64,000 nt of DNA. Source: Sclerotiophoma versabilis (lineage: Eukaryota > Ascomycota > Dothideomycetes > Pleosporales > Didymellaceae). The notes below the pieces were generated by a model. The model ran no database searches. It saw only the letters and a program-made list of their open reading frames with translations, and was not told the origin of the DNA. The position numbers were made by a program, and so were the translations under genes. The stretch lies in assembly GCA_012274445.1 (NCBI GenBank), contig JAAROD010000076.1:744001-808000 (forward strand), read 5' to 3'. Shown piece by piece: positions 1 to 11,349 of this stretch; within the stretch, counting starts at the first letter, position 1; every line of letters starts with the position of its first letter.

Positions 1-25
1 ATCGCACGACACACTGACCCTCTAG

Positions 26-766
26 GGCTATGGCATATATCGCCCTGACGGGATCTTCACAGCGCCTCTCACGGAAGACCTGGCGGATCAGCTGCCAGAT
101 GATTACAAAAAGACAGTTGCATACCCGCACTACCGCGCCATGCTTACCGAAGAGTCTGTGGCTCAACAGTGGACTTGGTGTGAGCTCGTCCCAGACGTCA
201 TAGTCGGCTTCACGCCCAATGGGTCTGGCTTCTCCCTTGCAGGCCACTGGGCAGTATATCTCTACGCCTATAAACTGGTTTACGGAGAAGGTGCGGAGAT
301 ACCATTTCCAGGATCAGAAGCTGGTTACGATTCTTCGTTTACGGAGGTCAGCTCAACGATTTTAGCCAAGCTTGCTATTCATGCATCGCTGCATCCAGAC
401 CGTTTTCGGGAGCGTATCTTCAATGTGGCCGATAGCGCTACACCGAGTACCTTTCGACAACGCTGGCCTCAAATCGCGAATTGTTTTGGTTTGGAAGGTG
501 TGCCACCTCCGGACACAGCAAGCGCGAACGATCCAAAGCCCAGCGACTTCATAAAAAAACACCAGGATAGGCTGAAAGAAGCTGGAGTGAAAGGTGTGGA
601 TATCTGGAATGCGGGTCAGCTTGACACAGTTGGGTACTGGTTGACATTTGATCGACATCTAAGCCTCGATCGAGCAAGAAACGCCGGGTTTGTCGAGGAA
701 AGAAAGCCAGAAGAAGGATGGCAGGAAGCATTTTCGATGTTTAAAAGAGCCGGGATGATCGAGTAG
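26..766 (+). CDS. PRISE-like short-chain reductase, 3' exon (5' part lies outside the window)
   Basis: This is the last exon of a gene entering from the left edge. An intron 3' end is visible at 1-25 (branch-like ctgac, then ctctag); the frame opens at 26 and runs to the TAG at 764-766, about 246 residues. The sequence resembles the C-terminal half of atypical NAD(P)-binding reductases of the progesterone 5-beta-reductase/iridoid synthase-like (PRISE) group. Visible traits are an N-terminal segment reading GYGIYRPDG, the stretch VPDVIVGFTPN, and a C-terminal FDRHLSLDRARNAGF block. The Rossmann glycine motif would lie upstream of the window. In fungi such proteins often occur singly or in secondary-metabolite clusters. 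The substrate cannot be inferred. Family assignment is from memory and moderately sure. Confidence 0.7.
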   Translation, partial: GYGIYRPDGIFTAPLTEDLADQLPDDYKKTVAYPHYRAMLTEESVAQQWTWCELVPDVIVGFTPNGSGFSLAGHWAVYLYAYKLVYGEGAEIPFPGSEAGYDSSFTEVSSTILAKLAIHASLHPDRFRERIFNVADSATPSTFRQRWPQIANCFGLEGVPPPDTASANDPKPSDFIKKHQDRLKEAGVKGVDIWNAGQLDTVGYWLTFDRHLSLDRARNAGFVEERKPEEGWQEAFSMFKRAGMIE

Positions 767-2515
767 ACAATAGGTCAGTGGAGAGCGTGGGACCAGCCCT
801 TCATAACATCTGGATTGCTAGGTACTGAATTGCAGTGGTGCATGCGCTGCCTTGAATAACAGACATTGATTTATAACACGGTAGCTTCGTCAAGCCATCA
901 ACACATAAAGTGGCTGTTATGCTACTGCGCTAATGCAAGGCAAGCATGTAGGATACAAGTTACCCTGGCTGTGTAGGCCAAAAGGGAAACATTCGATGTT
1001 GCCAATGCGAGGATTGAGTCAGATACTCCACACTTTGCCTAATACATAGTTGTCCGGCATGCACATCCAGTGCCAGAGGTGCAGTCAACATGAAGATCAT
1101 CTTTGTGAACTGGTTTACATTACGTCCGATACCGAACAAATGTGCTTGGATACTGGACTTTCAGGGTGCGGCAGATCTCCTTTCTACTTGCAAGTAGTAG
1201 CTCGTGGCGCCGAAGCATGTCGATTAGTGAATCGAGTGGCCGACTCCCCACGTTGGTCGTGCGTCTAGTTTTCCACGATATCGGCCGATACTTCATGGCG
1301 CATGGTCCAGACTGACATCGACAGTGACTTTTGAACGTTGGCTCATGTATTAGAGATGGCACAATGTTCTTGTCTTGAAAACAAGGACTAACATCTGGAA
1401 AAGTCGTAATCATGTCAACTTCGTTGTCAGCTCGTATGGGAGATTTCATCTTGTCGTTGCTCGGGCCGTTTGCGGCACTTTCCGAGTCTGATTCTCCTCT
1501 CGAGCAGCAGCCCTGCTGACTGAGCGATGTCGGCGGCGATCAATCCATGTAGCTGTCTCAGTTTTGTCCCATCTGTTTTTCGAGTGAAGATGTCTTCAAC
1601 AGTCTGCTGAATGGTCGCTTCATTTTCAATTACTTCAACTCCGTTATCATAGAGAAAGCCACCCTCTGTGATCGCAGCCTCGCTCACTGCACAGCCTTTC
1701 CCTACGGCTTCTTGGCGGTTACGATTCATATGTGCGTTTCCGAGCGCATCGGTCATTTTCTTGAACGGTATAACAATATACTCCTCGATGCCGTTGGCCT
1801 CCATGAAGTCTCCACAACGGTTTCTCCAAAAGCAGATAAGCCTCACGATATATTCCATGCGGTGCTGAAATGTATAACATGATGTCTTCATGACATTGAC
1901 CGACATATCCGGCTTCCAGATATTCGACAATGTGCAATGCATGTCAGCGCGTCCCTATCGGTTGGATTCACATGTGAAACCAATCCAGTACGACACAAAC
2001 TGCAGCGCTTCTAAAGAGTAGATGATGTTGAAATCAAACCGCCCTTATAACAGGTGTGCATGATCGGCAGGCCTCGTTCAGCTTTTGTGGTTATTCCAGT
2101 GAAGGTCTGCTAGAAATGGAAAGGCTTCAGGATTCTGTAGGGAGTGCGAAAAGCTCGAATATCCTATCGAAATGCTGTGTCGAGTTCTCGATATCGGCCA
2201 AGTCTCATGTAAGGACTTACATCGGGGGTCTCAATTGCATGGCTGAGTTCCTAAAGTCTCATAGCGTAGTGGCAAGAGCTGGATCGTTTGCCAAGCAAAG
2301 AACCAGAGTAAAGGGCAGATTGAGCCAACTCCCGTGGCCAGGAATAGCAGGACCATGGTATGTAGGTATCGAAAATATGAGGCGGCACAAGGCCGCTGGA
2401 ATATGGAACGAGTTGGGACACAAGAATTGTTGAACGTGAAGGAGCTTCCTTGGAATTCATTATATTGTACATGCAAATGTGAAATCGTCATTACGAACAA
2501 AAGAGATAGCTGTTG
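767..2515. other. intergenic stretch
   Basis: No gene is securely recognised in this 1.75 kb. One open frame (complement 1427-1942) is listed separately as a weak candidate. The rest shows no splice-consistent reading frame, repeat or RNA gene that I could support. Confidence 0.5.
1427..1942 (-). CDS. possible hypothetical protein, 171 aa
   Basis: An ATG-initiated frame of 171 codons on the minus strand. Its composition is protein-like rather than shadow-like (mixed hydrophobic and acidic stretches, few Ser/Arg runs), with a central part reading EEYIVIPFKKMTDALGN and an acidic region ending VEDIFTRKTDGTKL. No motif, signal peptide or family is recognised. It could be an exon of a larger gene or a chance ORF. 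No neighbour supports a role. Confidence 0.25.
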   Translation of the reverse strand: MHCTLSNIWKPDMSVNVMKTSCYTFQHRMEYIVRLICFWRNRCGDFMEANGIEEYIVIPFKKMTDALGNAHMNRNRQEAVGKGCAVSEAAITEGGFLYDNGVEVIENEATIQQTVEDIFTRKTDGTKLRQLHGLIAADIAQSAGLLLERRIRLGKCRKRPEQRQDEISHTS

Positions 2516-3816
2516 TCACCTAGCACGGGCAATACCCCTTTCGATGTCTGGCGACGCCCAGTCCTGACTCTGCTTTTGCAGCGACTCCTGGGATGTTTGC
2601 TGGCTGGGTCCTTCAACTTCCTCAAGAACAGTGACTTTTGTTGTCTTTACAATGCCGTTTGGCCCTTCTGCTTCGTCCAAAATTGCACGCTCACTGTCAG
2701 AATCGCTGTCGAGAGCTGACTCCCCAGGATGAGCGCCCTTGCGCGAGCTCTTGTGCGAATGCTTGTTTTGCTCGTATGTATCAAGTCTGATGTGGTTGCC
2801 GTTTGTTGAGCGCCCATATCCATAATGAGAGTTTGGTGTCTTGGAAGGTGTGAGAGTGGACGGGATGATCTTCTGGAAGAGACTATCGAATGCCTTGCGC
2901 AGTGGTGGCAGGGATGCGATGAGAATACCGATAGACAGCTCAGCTGAGCTCCAGATTCCGAGGTTGACGCCTGACCAAGTAGGGTCTTGCGTTTGAGTTA
3001 TGGTTTTGAGCTCGATAGTTTTGAAGACGGAGCAAATTGTGGCACTGCGGAGTCTTGATGTTAGCTGCGTCAAGGTTGTCTCCAGCTCCAATTGTACTTA
3101 CGGAATACTCAACAAGAAGACGATGCGGATTCCCAACTGCGTCTTGCGTGACAGCTGGACTTGGGACAGGTAAATGAGTGGCGCAGCCATGTAAATCAAA
3201 TCGGTGAGGATGTTGCAGATACCCTGCGTGTATGAAAGCCACAATGTGCCTTTAGCCCAGCACTTCCTGGTGGGATACCCATAATTCCAGTTTGCTTCGA
3301 GAGGTGAACAACCAAACAGCGTTAAGACTGGCGCTAGGAAATTGAAGGCTGTGACCAGTGCGATGGAGAACCATACGATGGCCTGATATATCTTGGAGAA
3401 GTTGAGCACCAGTAGCCATGCGCAGATCGACCACTTCAGGAATGCAACGCCAATGATATTGACGATTTGTGCGATCCAGAGATAGTAAGAGTAGCGCATG
3501 ATGTCGATCGACGGATCGAAAATGTGTCGTCCCAGGCCAGCATCAACGACGACATGGTTGACAGCAGTCGCACTGATATTGAGACACTACATAACAACCG
3601 TGTTAGATCTCTCGGCAGATCTGAAGTGGATACAAAACCTACGGTGGCGATGATCAACAGGTAGTCGCATACCATGAACTTGCGCCCATGCTTGAGCCCA
3701 TAGACCACTCTCCATACAAGGAAAGCCGTACTGATGATCATAAGAGTCCATGCTGGGACGAGGATCTTGATCCGTTCATTGGGCAAGTCCAGCTGTGCTG
3801 AGCCCTTGGGATCCAT
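2516..3816 (-). CDS. fungal rhodopsin-domain (seven-helix) integral membrane protein
   Basis: Three exons are inferred: 3816-3643, 3586-3102 and 3044-2516 (395 aa). Both introns (56 and 57 nt) have good donors (GTAGGT, GTAAGT) and CTAAC-type branch sites, and the frame is continuous across them. The first two exons carry a series of hydrophobic helices, including AWTLMIISTAFLVWRVV, an AGLGRH turn and a Cys pair around FGCSPLEANWNYGYPTRKCW. This is the pattern of the large fungal family of rhodopsin-like/PTH11-related plasma-membrane proteins. The last about 130 residues form a hydrophilic Ser/Asp/Glu-rich cytoplasmic tail. Ligand and partners are unknown; members are proposed receptors or sensors. 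Family placement is confident, function is not. Confidence 0.85.
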
Positions 3817-6031
3817 TGCTTTCGATGGGGCCGTCCAGGAGAAAGAGGGAAAAAAACGACAACTAAGGGCGGCGGTGTGCGACGTCGATATGTAGGCAGC
3901 TTGTCCTCCTGTCTCATCCTGATAGAGCAGGTGCAGTCACACGTGGAAATGCAGGACGGACGATCTGGGTAGAGATCGCGGACATGGTCACTGATCCTAA
4001 CATACGGGTACATGTTTCCAGACCATGTTGTAAGAGCATTTCCTGCACAGGGGTGTCGATCCACGGAAGGAACTGTTCATGGCGTGATTTTGCCTTGATT
4101 GGAGACCCGCAAGGGTCTCATTTCGCCGATTGGAGAAGAACGGTAGAGAGTGGAGAAAGCTGCCCTGAAACCACCTTGAACCGTCATACATCTGGCTCTG
4201 GAAGTGTCAGAACATTTTCTGATACAGTTTGACACTGAGTGCCGATACAGATATAAGCACAACCCTACGTGCGCTGTTGTCAACGACGTCAACTCTAACA
4301 TGTATCTTATGCGGGGAGAGCGACGGCTCCATAGTGACAGAACTCTATAGAGCGGAAGGTAGTGCGGCTTCCTGGATATGAGTCGTGAGATAGAGCTAGC
4401 GAGTCGAGCGGGGGTTGCCTGACGTTTCGACCATGAGTTCTAGTGTACTAGCATTCGGAGACCAGCCTCAGTACAAAAGTCAAACCGAAGCCACATACTG
4501 TGTTACGCCATCGCGCATGGTCGTTCAGATGACCCCCAAGCTCATGCCACAACTGGAATCTCACATACGGTCTCCATGACCCTACAGCGTAGAAGGAAGA
4601 CTGCACTCTTTCTGTGAAGGGGTGTCTGTTCGATTCCAGAGGCGAGCGTAGAACCTTGTCAAAACAAACTCATCACAAGGAACCGTTGACCAGGTTTCGG
4701 CAATTGCAGCCGCAGATTTAACATCCCTGATAGGTAACTGAGCTCCGGAACTGAAGTTCTCGAATGGAACGATTTTGATGTCGGTAAGCCAATTGGAGAC
4801 TCAGTGGCGGCGCCAGATTGGGTCGCAGGTGCGCCTCTGCCATACCTAGCTGTTGTCCGCGCTTCTGAGAGCATCCAAGAGGCGCTTTGACTGGCGGGAT
4901 GTGATCTTGGCGCAACAATGCGTGTGCCGCTAGGCCAATCGTGAGGCTACCACAGATGTTAATGTGTAGGATTACAATCCTTCTATAGTTCAAACGGTCC
5001 GATTGTTTGGTAACTTTCCGGCGCACGAATGTGGCGTACTGCGGCGCAGACATTCTGGGGTAGATAGCAACATCAACTCAATCCTTCGTAAATGATGTCG
5101 GACAAAGTCATTTCATGCCACTTACTGTGGCCGCTGCGTACACGCGCTTGTTTTGCAAGCGCAAGCTGCCGCACTCACCGACGTGCCGCTTGAAACAGGC
5201 ATTTGTCCGAGTTGGTGAGACCGGGAGTGCAAACCCGAGCCGTGGTGGGGACTGAATTGAGTCGTGCGCTTAAGTCGTGCACGTTCATCCTTGTTGAGAG
5301 ACGTGCACCTCAAGAATCCTCATGATTTCGCCATCATGGTCTTTCGCTAACCTTCCTCGAGTTGCTATGCGAATGCGGATACGAAGGATCAGATACCGCT
5401 TTCAGATTCGCCTCCAGCACCCAGGCGGTAATTGTGCCACACCAATAATGACCCTGGTCATGGCCAGATCCTTTGCACGTTGACAGCGGCCGGATTTAGC
5501 TTCTAGAATCGTTCGTTTGTGGGGTCAAACTTTCTGTGCCTGTCGAGATTTCTACGATGTGGAGTCGAATTGAGGACCTCATCCCTAATGTTCTGCACAG
5601 CTTCTCCGGCATCACACGATGTTGACTCTGGTATCGGGTAACGTGCCGCGCCGTTTTGACAGCGATATTCGAGCGAGTGGCGGACCCTGGAATGCATTGA
5701 CTCGCTGCTGTTGTGCAATTTCTTGAGAGACGAACTTGGCCTGAGAAACATGGGTTTTTAGCCCAGAGGAGGATTGCATAGCCGATACTGTTGGTTTCCA
5801 GGTATTGATTATGCTCGCCCTCCGCCTTGCTGTGGGACTTCGTCTTATCAACGAAAGGGGTCTCCGGGATGTAGCGAACTGCCGACCTTCCCACGTGGCG
5901 CGGGACTTCTTTGACCAATGTCAACACTCGACTCGGTCGTATAAGAACTCTAGTGTCCGCAAGTCGTTCAGCCTCATCCACAAGTATCCCAGACCACTTT
6001 CGCTGATACTCTAATACACCTGGGTTTCAAG
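3817..6031. other. intergenic region, shared upstream of two divergent genes
   Basis: This 2.2 kb separates the divergent membrane-protein gene and the GMC oxidoreductase. Open frames inside it (for example complement 5496-5981) have shadow-like composition and no consistent splicing. The part nearest 6032 holds CCAAT- and TATA-like boxes listed separately. Nothing else is supported. Confidence 0.5.
5912..5947 (+). promoter_or_regulatory. CCAAT and TATA-like boxes before the GMC oxidoreductase
   Basis: GACCAATG near 5912-5919 and GTATAAGAA near 5939-5947 lie about 115 and 90 bases before the ATG at 6032. This is the right order and spacing for a fungal core promoter. It is inferred from position and consensus only. 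Confidence 0.4.
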
Positions 6032-7928
6032 ATGCCAGTCTTCTCTCGTTTGGCCGTGGCTGTCCAGCTTTTCAGCGTCATCTTCACTCCCGCTCTTGGA
6101 GCAGCGACTTCGAAGGACTATGACTATGTCATCGTTGGTGGAGGTGTCACCGGTTTGGTTGTTGCAAACCGTCTGACCGAGGACAAGCGTGGTAAGTACT
6201 TGTTTACCGCTGAAAACAATTCTCAAATGTTAATGTGAAATTTTAGTATCTGTCTTGGTCATTGAGAGTGGCGAATCTGTCGATAGCCCGGGAAACATGA
6301 TCCCTTACAAGGCAAATGACTTTACCAGTGCCGTCGGTTTGATGTGGGATGGTCTCAAATCTCTTCCTGAGCCTGGTCTGGGCAACTCGACATACGACGT
6401 CCTTGTTGCCAAGGTCCTCGGTGGTGGTTCCGTTGTGAATGGAATGGTTTATGACCGTGGTTCTGCTGCTGATTACGATGCCTGGGAGGCTCTGGGCAAC
6501 AAGGGTTGGGGTTGGGCAGGTATGGAGCCTTACTTCAAGAAGGGCACAACCTTCCAGCCCCCTTCGGCTGCTGTCGCTGAGGCTTTCAACATCACTTGGG
6601 ACCCTGAGACATATGGTAACGGCCCTCTGGCTGTCAGTATCACCGACACCCAGTACCCTGACATCAAGGACTACTGGGCCGCATGGAAGGCCACCGGCGT
6701 CCACGTTCCTGAGGATGGCAACAACGGTGAAGCCTATGGTCCTTCCTGGTACGCCAACACTATGGATAAGAAGACCGGCCGTAGGGCACACGCACGCTAC
6801 GCGTACATTGACCCCATCGCTCAACGCACCAACCTGAAGATCCTCACCAAGACCACTGCCCAGAAGATTGTCTTTGACAAGAAGCTGACAGCTACTGGTG
6901 TCGAGATTACTGATGATGCCACTGGCAAGACTTCCGTCGTAACAGCCAAGAAGGAGGTTGTTCTCGCCGCTGGCGCTATCCAGACCCCAAAGCTGTTGCA
7001 GCTCAGTGGAGTGGGTCCCAAATCAGTCTTGGAGGCTGCTGGTGTGAAGGTCAAGGTTGAGCTTGACGCCGTCGGCAGTAACTTCCAGGACCACCCGTAC
7101 GCCACCGTGGTTTTCAACACTACGTCTGTCCACGCACCCAGCCCCAACTCCCTCATGACCAACGCTACATTCAACGCCTCTGCTTGGGCTCAGTACGAAG
7201 CAGACAAGACTGGTCCATACACGGTCGCTCGTGGCAACGCCCTTGCTTTCATCTCTCTGCCTGACATGACTTCGGACGTCAGCTCAGTTGTTGCCAGCCT
7301 GAACAGCCAACAAGATGCTTCATACCTCCCCAGCTTTTACAAGGGTAACAAGAAGTTGTTGAATGGTTTCGCCGCCCAGAAGAAGGTCATTGCTGGTCTC
7401 TTCCAGCGCAAGGACGCTGCTGTCGCCGAATTCCCTGTCCCTGCCGACGGCTCTTACGGCCTCGTTGGTGTTGAGAAGCCTCTATCCCGTGGTTTCGTTC
7501 ACATCAACGCTAAGAACCCCACCGGATCGCCCGACATCATCCACAACGCCTTCGTCAACCCCATTGACAGGAGCGTTATGGCAATTGGTCTTCGCTTCTT
7601 CCGCACTGTCTGGGCCCGACCCGAACTCAAGGAGTACAAGATCAGCGAGACCGTGCCCGGTGCTCAATACATCTCTGATGAGGAAATCTACTCTGCTCTC
7701 CTTGCTCAGGCTTCCTTGTCGCCTACCCTTGCGCATCCTTCCGGTTCATGCCCCATGATGCCTGAGAACGCTGGTGGCTGCGTCAGCGACAAGCTTCTGG
7801 TCTACGGCACAAAGCACCTGTCCGTTGTTGATGCTTCGATCATTCCCATCATCCCTTCGTGCCACTTGCAGGCTACCGCTTACGGCATCGGGGAAAAGGC
7901 TGCTGCTGTGATCAAGGGCAGGGCTTAG
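6032..7928 (+). CDS. secreted GMC oxidoreductase (FAD-dependent, AA3-like)
   Basis: Two exons, 6032-6191 and 6247-7928, joined across a 55-nt intron (GTAAGT ... TTTTAG), give 613 aa. The N-terminus is a signal peptide ending near ALGA (residue 24). The dinucleotide-binding motif VIVGGGVTG is at 33-41. The GMC signature follows (GGGSVVNGMVYDRG), then the second signature GAIQTPKLLQLSGVG. Near the C-terminus lie the two expected active-site histidines, in HPSGSCPM and in SCHLQATAYGIGEKAA. The protein should be an extracellular flavoenzyme oxidising an alcohol or sugar and passing electrons to O2 or a quinone. The substrate (aryl alcohol, glucose, other) cannot be read from sequence. Codon usage is C-ending and strong, suggesting good expression. 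Confidence 0.92.
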
Positions 7929-8962
7929 ACCTGTCATGCTTCTCCCAAGTTTGATCCTTCTTGTACATAGATTTGCAAATTTAATCACGATCTCATCCAA
8001 CTTCCATCTTCCTAGGTCTTTCGAAGCTCGCACCTGGCGAGATCTCGACACGTGATGGCAGTGACAGGGTTTGCGTCAATCAGTGGGGCAGGCCTGAGCT
8101 GAGCCGAGAAATTTCCTGCAGACCGTCGGTCACATAAGACCGAGCCGCACACAACGCAATGACCGCAAGCGAACGATCGACAAGTCCTCAAGGAAGGGAT
8201 GCATGAACTTAGATGAACTTCAGATCGTGCTGTTTTGAGATTGAAGAGCTTTGACGCGAACCCGCAAGCTACGGTAGATGCCGAGGCTGGGCTAGTGCGC
8301 TTAGCTTTGCGGCCCTCCTCGAACGCTGCTATTCTCTATCCACTGCGGCTTGAGCTTTTACGCTCTTACCACCATTGAAGTACTTCGTCGTTCTCAAATT
8401 AAGCTCTAGCACAACAACATGCGTAGGTCATGGCCATTACATCCATAAGTAGATACAATACGAAAACCCAACTTTACTTGCCAAATCCCTCAACATTACA
8501 GAAATGTTAGAACACTTTAGACGCCCTCAGAAGATTGCGAAAGTTTTGTATGAGACTTGGACCATAATCTTTGTATCTGCAGATGATCAATACTGTTACA
8601 TGACTACACACCTATGCCAAAGAACTGCATATCGAACGTAAAAGTGATTTCAAGCATTGACTGATAACCTTTCCGAGCATTTGAAGAAGCGACCAGTTGA
8701 TTCCTTCCACTGTATCGACTTCCCAAGCCTCACTGACCGCCATCTCTGGACGAGTCGTCCAAAAGCCGTGGGGCATACCTGGATGAATCCAGCCCAAGCA
8801 CGTCAAATGCTTTTTTTTCAGTATACCTGCAGATGTGATTACCCCATGACGGCGCAGGCTGCATCCGCAGAGGGCAAACTAAATTTTCTGTGCCATATCT
8901 TTCCAATTCTCGTGAGGGAGCAGCGAGTATCTCAAATCATCCTTCGGGGCGCTGTGCTTATG
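7929..8962. other. intergenic stretch
   Basis: About 1 kb after the oxidoreductase. A minus-strand open segment near 8612-8806 contains protein-like runs (GWIHPGMPHGFWTTRPEM) and may be a further fragment of the decayed gene to its right. No complete gene is visible. Confidence 0.4.
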
Positions 8963-9400
8963 TCAGAAGTACTCGACCCATAGAATATCCTCTACCTCGT
9001 CGACCCAAAGATCTGTGACTTCAACCGACTTCTAGATAGTACCAAATCTGAGCCCGAAACATCAGATCTGTTGTTTTCGGCTGGGCCCGTTTCTCTATCA
9101 CCTGCCATCCGGATGCACGGCGAGGGTGATACGAGGAGGAAGTATCTCTGCGGTCCGAACGTAAGGCGTGAGTACACCACCAACGGTGGTACAAACGTCG
9201 AGCTTCCTGCCATGCTCACGAAAGGCTTTGAGCATTCATCATAAGACGTCTTCGCAGCAGCCCAGTGTCGTACGTGGCCGTGAACGGGAAATAACAGCAC
9301 GGGGTCGACAAGAAAGGCCACCGCCAGTTGGTTGAATAACGGCTTATATGCGGATGGGTTTAATTGATGCGGGGCATTGGATGCCAGAGAATACGTCAGG
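8963..9400 (-). pseudogene. decayed gene of unknown family
   Basis: Protein-like sequence on the minus strand is broken in at least two ways. An upstream frame (about 9400-9240) ends in AAAKTSYDEC and must shift by one base to continue into the frame that starts at about 9236 (KAFREHGRKLDVCTTVGG). That frame has a plausible 55-nt intron (about 9102-9048, GTGATA ... CTCAG). After the intron it meets a TAG, beyond which coherent sequence (KSVEVTDLWVDEVEDILW) continues to a stop at 8963-8965. TAG could be a C-to-T change of CAG. I do not recognise the family. Confidence 0.45.
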
Positions 9401-9849
9401 AGAGGTGGGAATTAGGCGTAAGCTGCGTAATGAGAGAAATTTTCTTCCGCTAATGGAGAGATTGGTGGGTGTAAACACCAACGAAACGAAGCAGGACGAT
9501 GCGCATAGAGATCACGCTGCGAGATAATGGTATTGGTAGTCAGTTCCATCACAAGGTCATTACGAATTTTTTTTGTCCATTGCAGACAGCACCCTACCGT
9601 CTCTTCCTTTCTTGTGGTTAATACTCGCATTCTAGAAGCCAGCAAATGAGCGAGGTGAAAGTCGTGGCTGCTTGGTCCACTTGAGCAAACGCTTGCAGTA
9701 GTACCAAACGAACTTGTAGTGAACGTCGTCTTTCACGCAACGGTGCTTGTTACCTCAGATTACAAGCACTGGCCGGCGGTGACGACATGCCACCGACATC
9801 TTTTTCGATCACAGGTGGTATGGGCTACTAGGTGCTGTCTGATAGCAAC
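9401..9849. other. intergenic stretch
   Basis: About 450 bases between the decayed gene and the nucleotidyltransferase-like gene. No feature recognised. Confidence 0.5.
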
Positions 9850-11349
9850 ATGACAACCTCAAAAGAACAGACTGATTGCACAATTTTGAATTTGGCAAAT
9901 GAGGGGCTTGACAAAACAGGCGCCCATCGGCAAATAGAAGAAGAGGGGTGGGCGATCTCATCTCACAGTGAGGAGACGGTATTGCCTGGTGATGGAGGAG
10001 TCGTATGGGATACCGCGCCGTGGCTTACACAGAGAGCTGCAGCGGAAGACATCACCGCAAAGAAGTCCGTCGAAGAAGCCAGGCCGCATGAGAACAGGCC
10101 ATCGCACATCACTCTCGAAGGCTCGACCAAAATCGCACCGCTAGAGCACTACATCCTCCTTGCAGAACAACGCTGCCTACCGAAGCACACACGCGACCAT
10201 ATCTTTCATCGTGCACCTAATGTGCAGCCTCCAACACTCAAGATTGACCGGGAAACCCGCGTCCTTGTCTTCCCCGGTTCTTTCAATCCACCACACCTTG
10301 GTCACGCAGAACTTCTATGGCACACCTACCTCTCCCTTGACGACAAAACGATAGCGGTCATGATTCTACCGATGGGAAACACTTCCGTGTTCAAGAAGTA
10401 ACTGACCAAAGCTGCGAATTGTAATGACAGTCGCACGTTCACGCTAACCTCACATCAACGAAGGGAGTTGTGGCGAGATGACGTCCTTAGCCGGTTCGTG
10501 TGGGTGTGGCCTGCCGACAGCTGCGAAGGGTCATCTGCATTTCTCAGGTGCATGCAAAAACTGGCCAAAGAAGATGGGTTTGCTATCGACTTCCCCTCGT
10601 TGCATGGTGGAGACCACTTCAGGAGTTTCAGGTCGAAGGGTCGCATAGGCTGGGGCACTGGTAGTATTGTGACCAGCGATATGGGTAAAGCTGTCGACTT
10701 TGTGAAGGGACATTATGAAGACGTGAGAATGGCGCGTTGTAAGAAGTGGAAGAAGATGAAGTCTGCAGCCGGCATTCATTTAGGTGATTCGGCGACCTGC
10801 GAGACGTGCTGGCCCTGTAGGAAGCTGAGAGCCGTGTGTCCTGAGTCTCTGGATACGGACAACAGTGGGTCCTTCGCGATGGGCTGAAACATGAATAGAA
10901 CTGACTGTAACCCAGTTGTCCTTACCAGTAGTGGGGATCTCACTAACATTCTAAAACACTGCAACGACAGCCATAGCGCGATATGGTGGGCCAAGATACG
11001 ACGTCATCGGGGAAACCGGCCTGCATACCTAATCTTCGTTCCGGGCAATCGAACTTACGGGTTGGAGGCGACGAAGGTCGGTACTAAGAACGAAGCGTTC
11101 GAGGAGGTTAAGTATACCACCGAACAAACAACGGCTGTTGCCAGTTCTACTGCGGTGCGAAGACTCTTCTTCTGCCACGAAAGCCGGGATGAATTTAGAG
11201 AGAGTCTGAAGTCGTTGGTCGTTAACCCAGAGCTGCTGGCTACGTACCTGGATGTGGATGATAGATGGAAAGCCGTAGACGGATGGAGAAGCCAGCAGTC
11301 CACGGCGATTGAAGTGACAGAGACAAGACGAAGAGGGCTCGAAAGATGA
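9850..11349 (+). pseudogene. nucleotidyltransferase-like (cytidylyltransferase/NMNAT fold) gene with an in-frame stop
   Basis: From the ATG at 9850 one reading frame runs to 11349 with a 51-nt intron (10865-10915, GTGGGT ... CTGAC ... CAG) that removes an in-frame TGA, giving 482 codons plus stop. The frame is still interrupted by TAA at 10399-10401. Coherent family sequence continues directly after it (RTFTLTSHQRRELWRDD). Family motifs are present: the nucleotide-binding HxGH as PGSFNPPHLGHAELL, a GGDHF turn, and the late AVASSTAVRR motif equivalent to the ISSTxxR loop. These proteins transfer nucleotidyl groups; the nearest named relatives make NAD from NMN. The stop may mean pseudogenisation, a base error or an unusually short (33-nt) intron. 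The first about 135 residues are a poorly conserved extension. Confidence 0.6.

Noticed and set aside
4620..4645. GTTCGATTCC resembling a tRNA T-loop/B-box
   Set aside because: The flanking bases do not pair into a T stem and no A-box or acceptor stem is visible upstream.
5496..5981. 161-codon minus-strand ORF before the GMC gene
   Set aside because: Ser/Thr/Arg-rich with no family-like segments; overlaps the likely promoter.
10399..10431. 33-nt intron removing the TAA of the nucleotidyltransferase-like gene
   Set aside because: It would keep the frame, but it is shorter than any other intron inferred here (44 nt minimum) and the branch site would be too close to the donor; the stop is reported as real instead.
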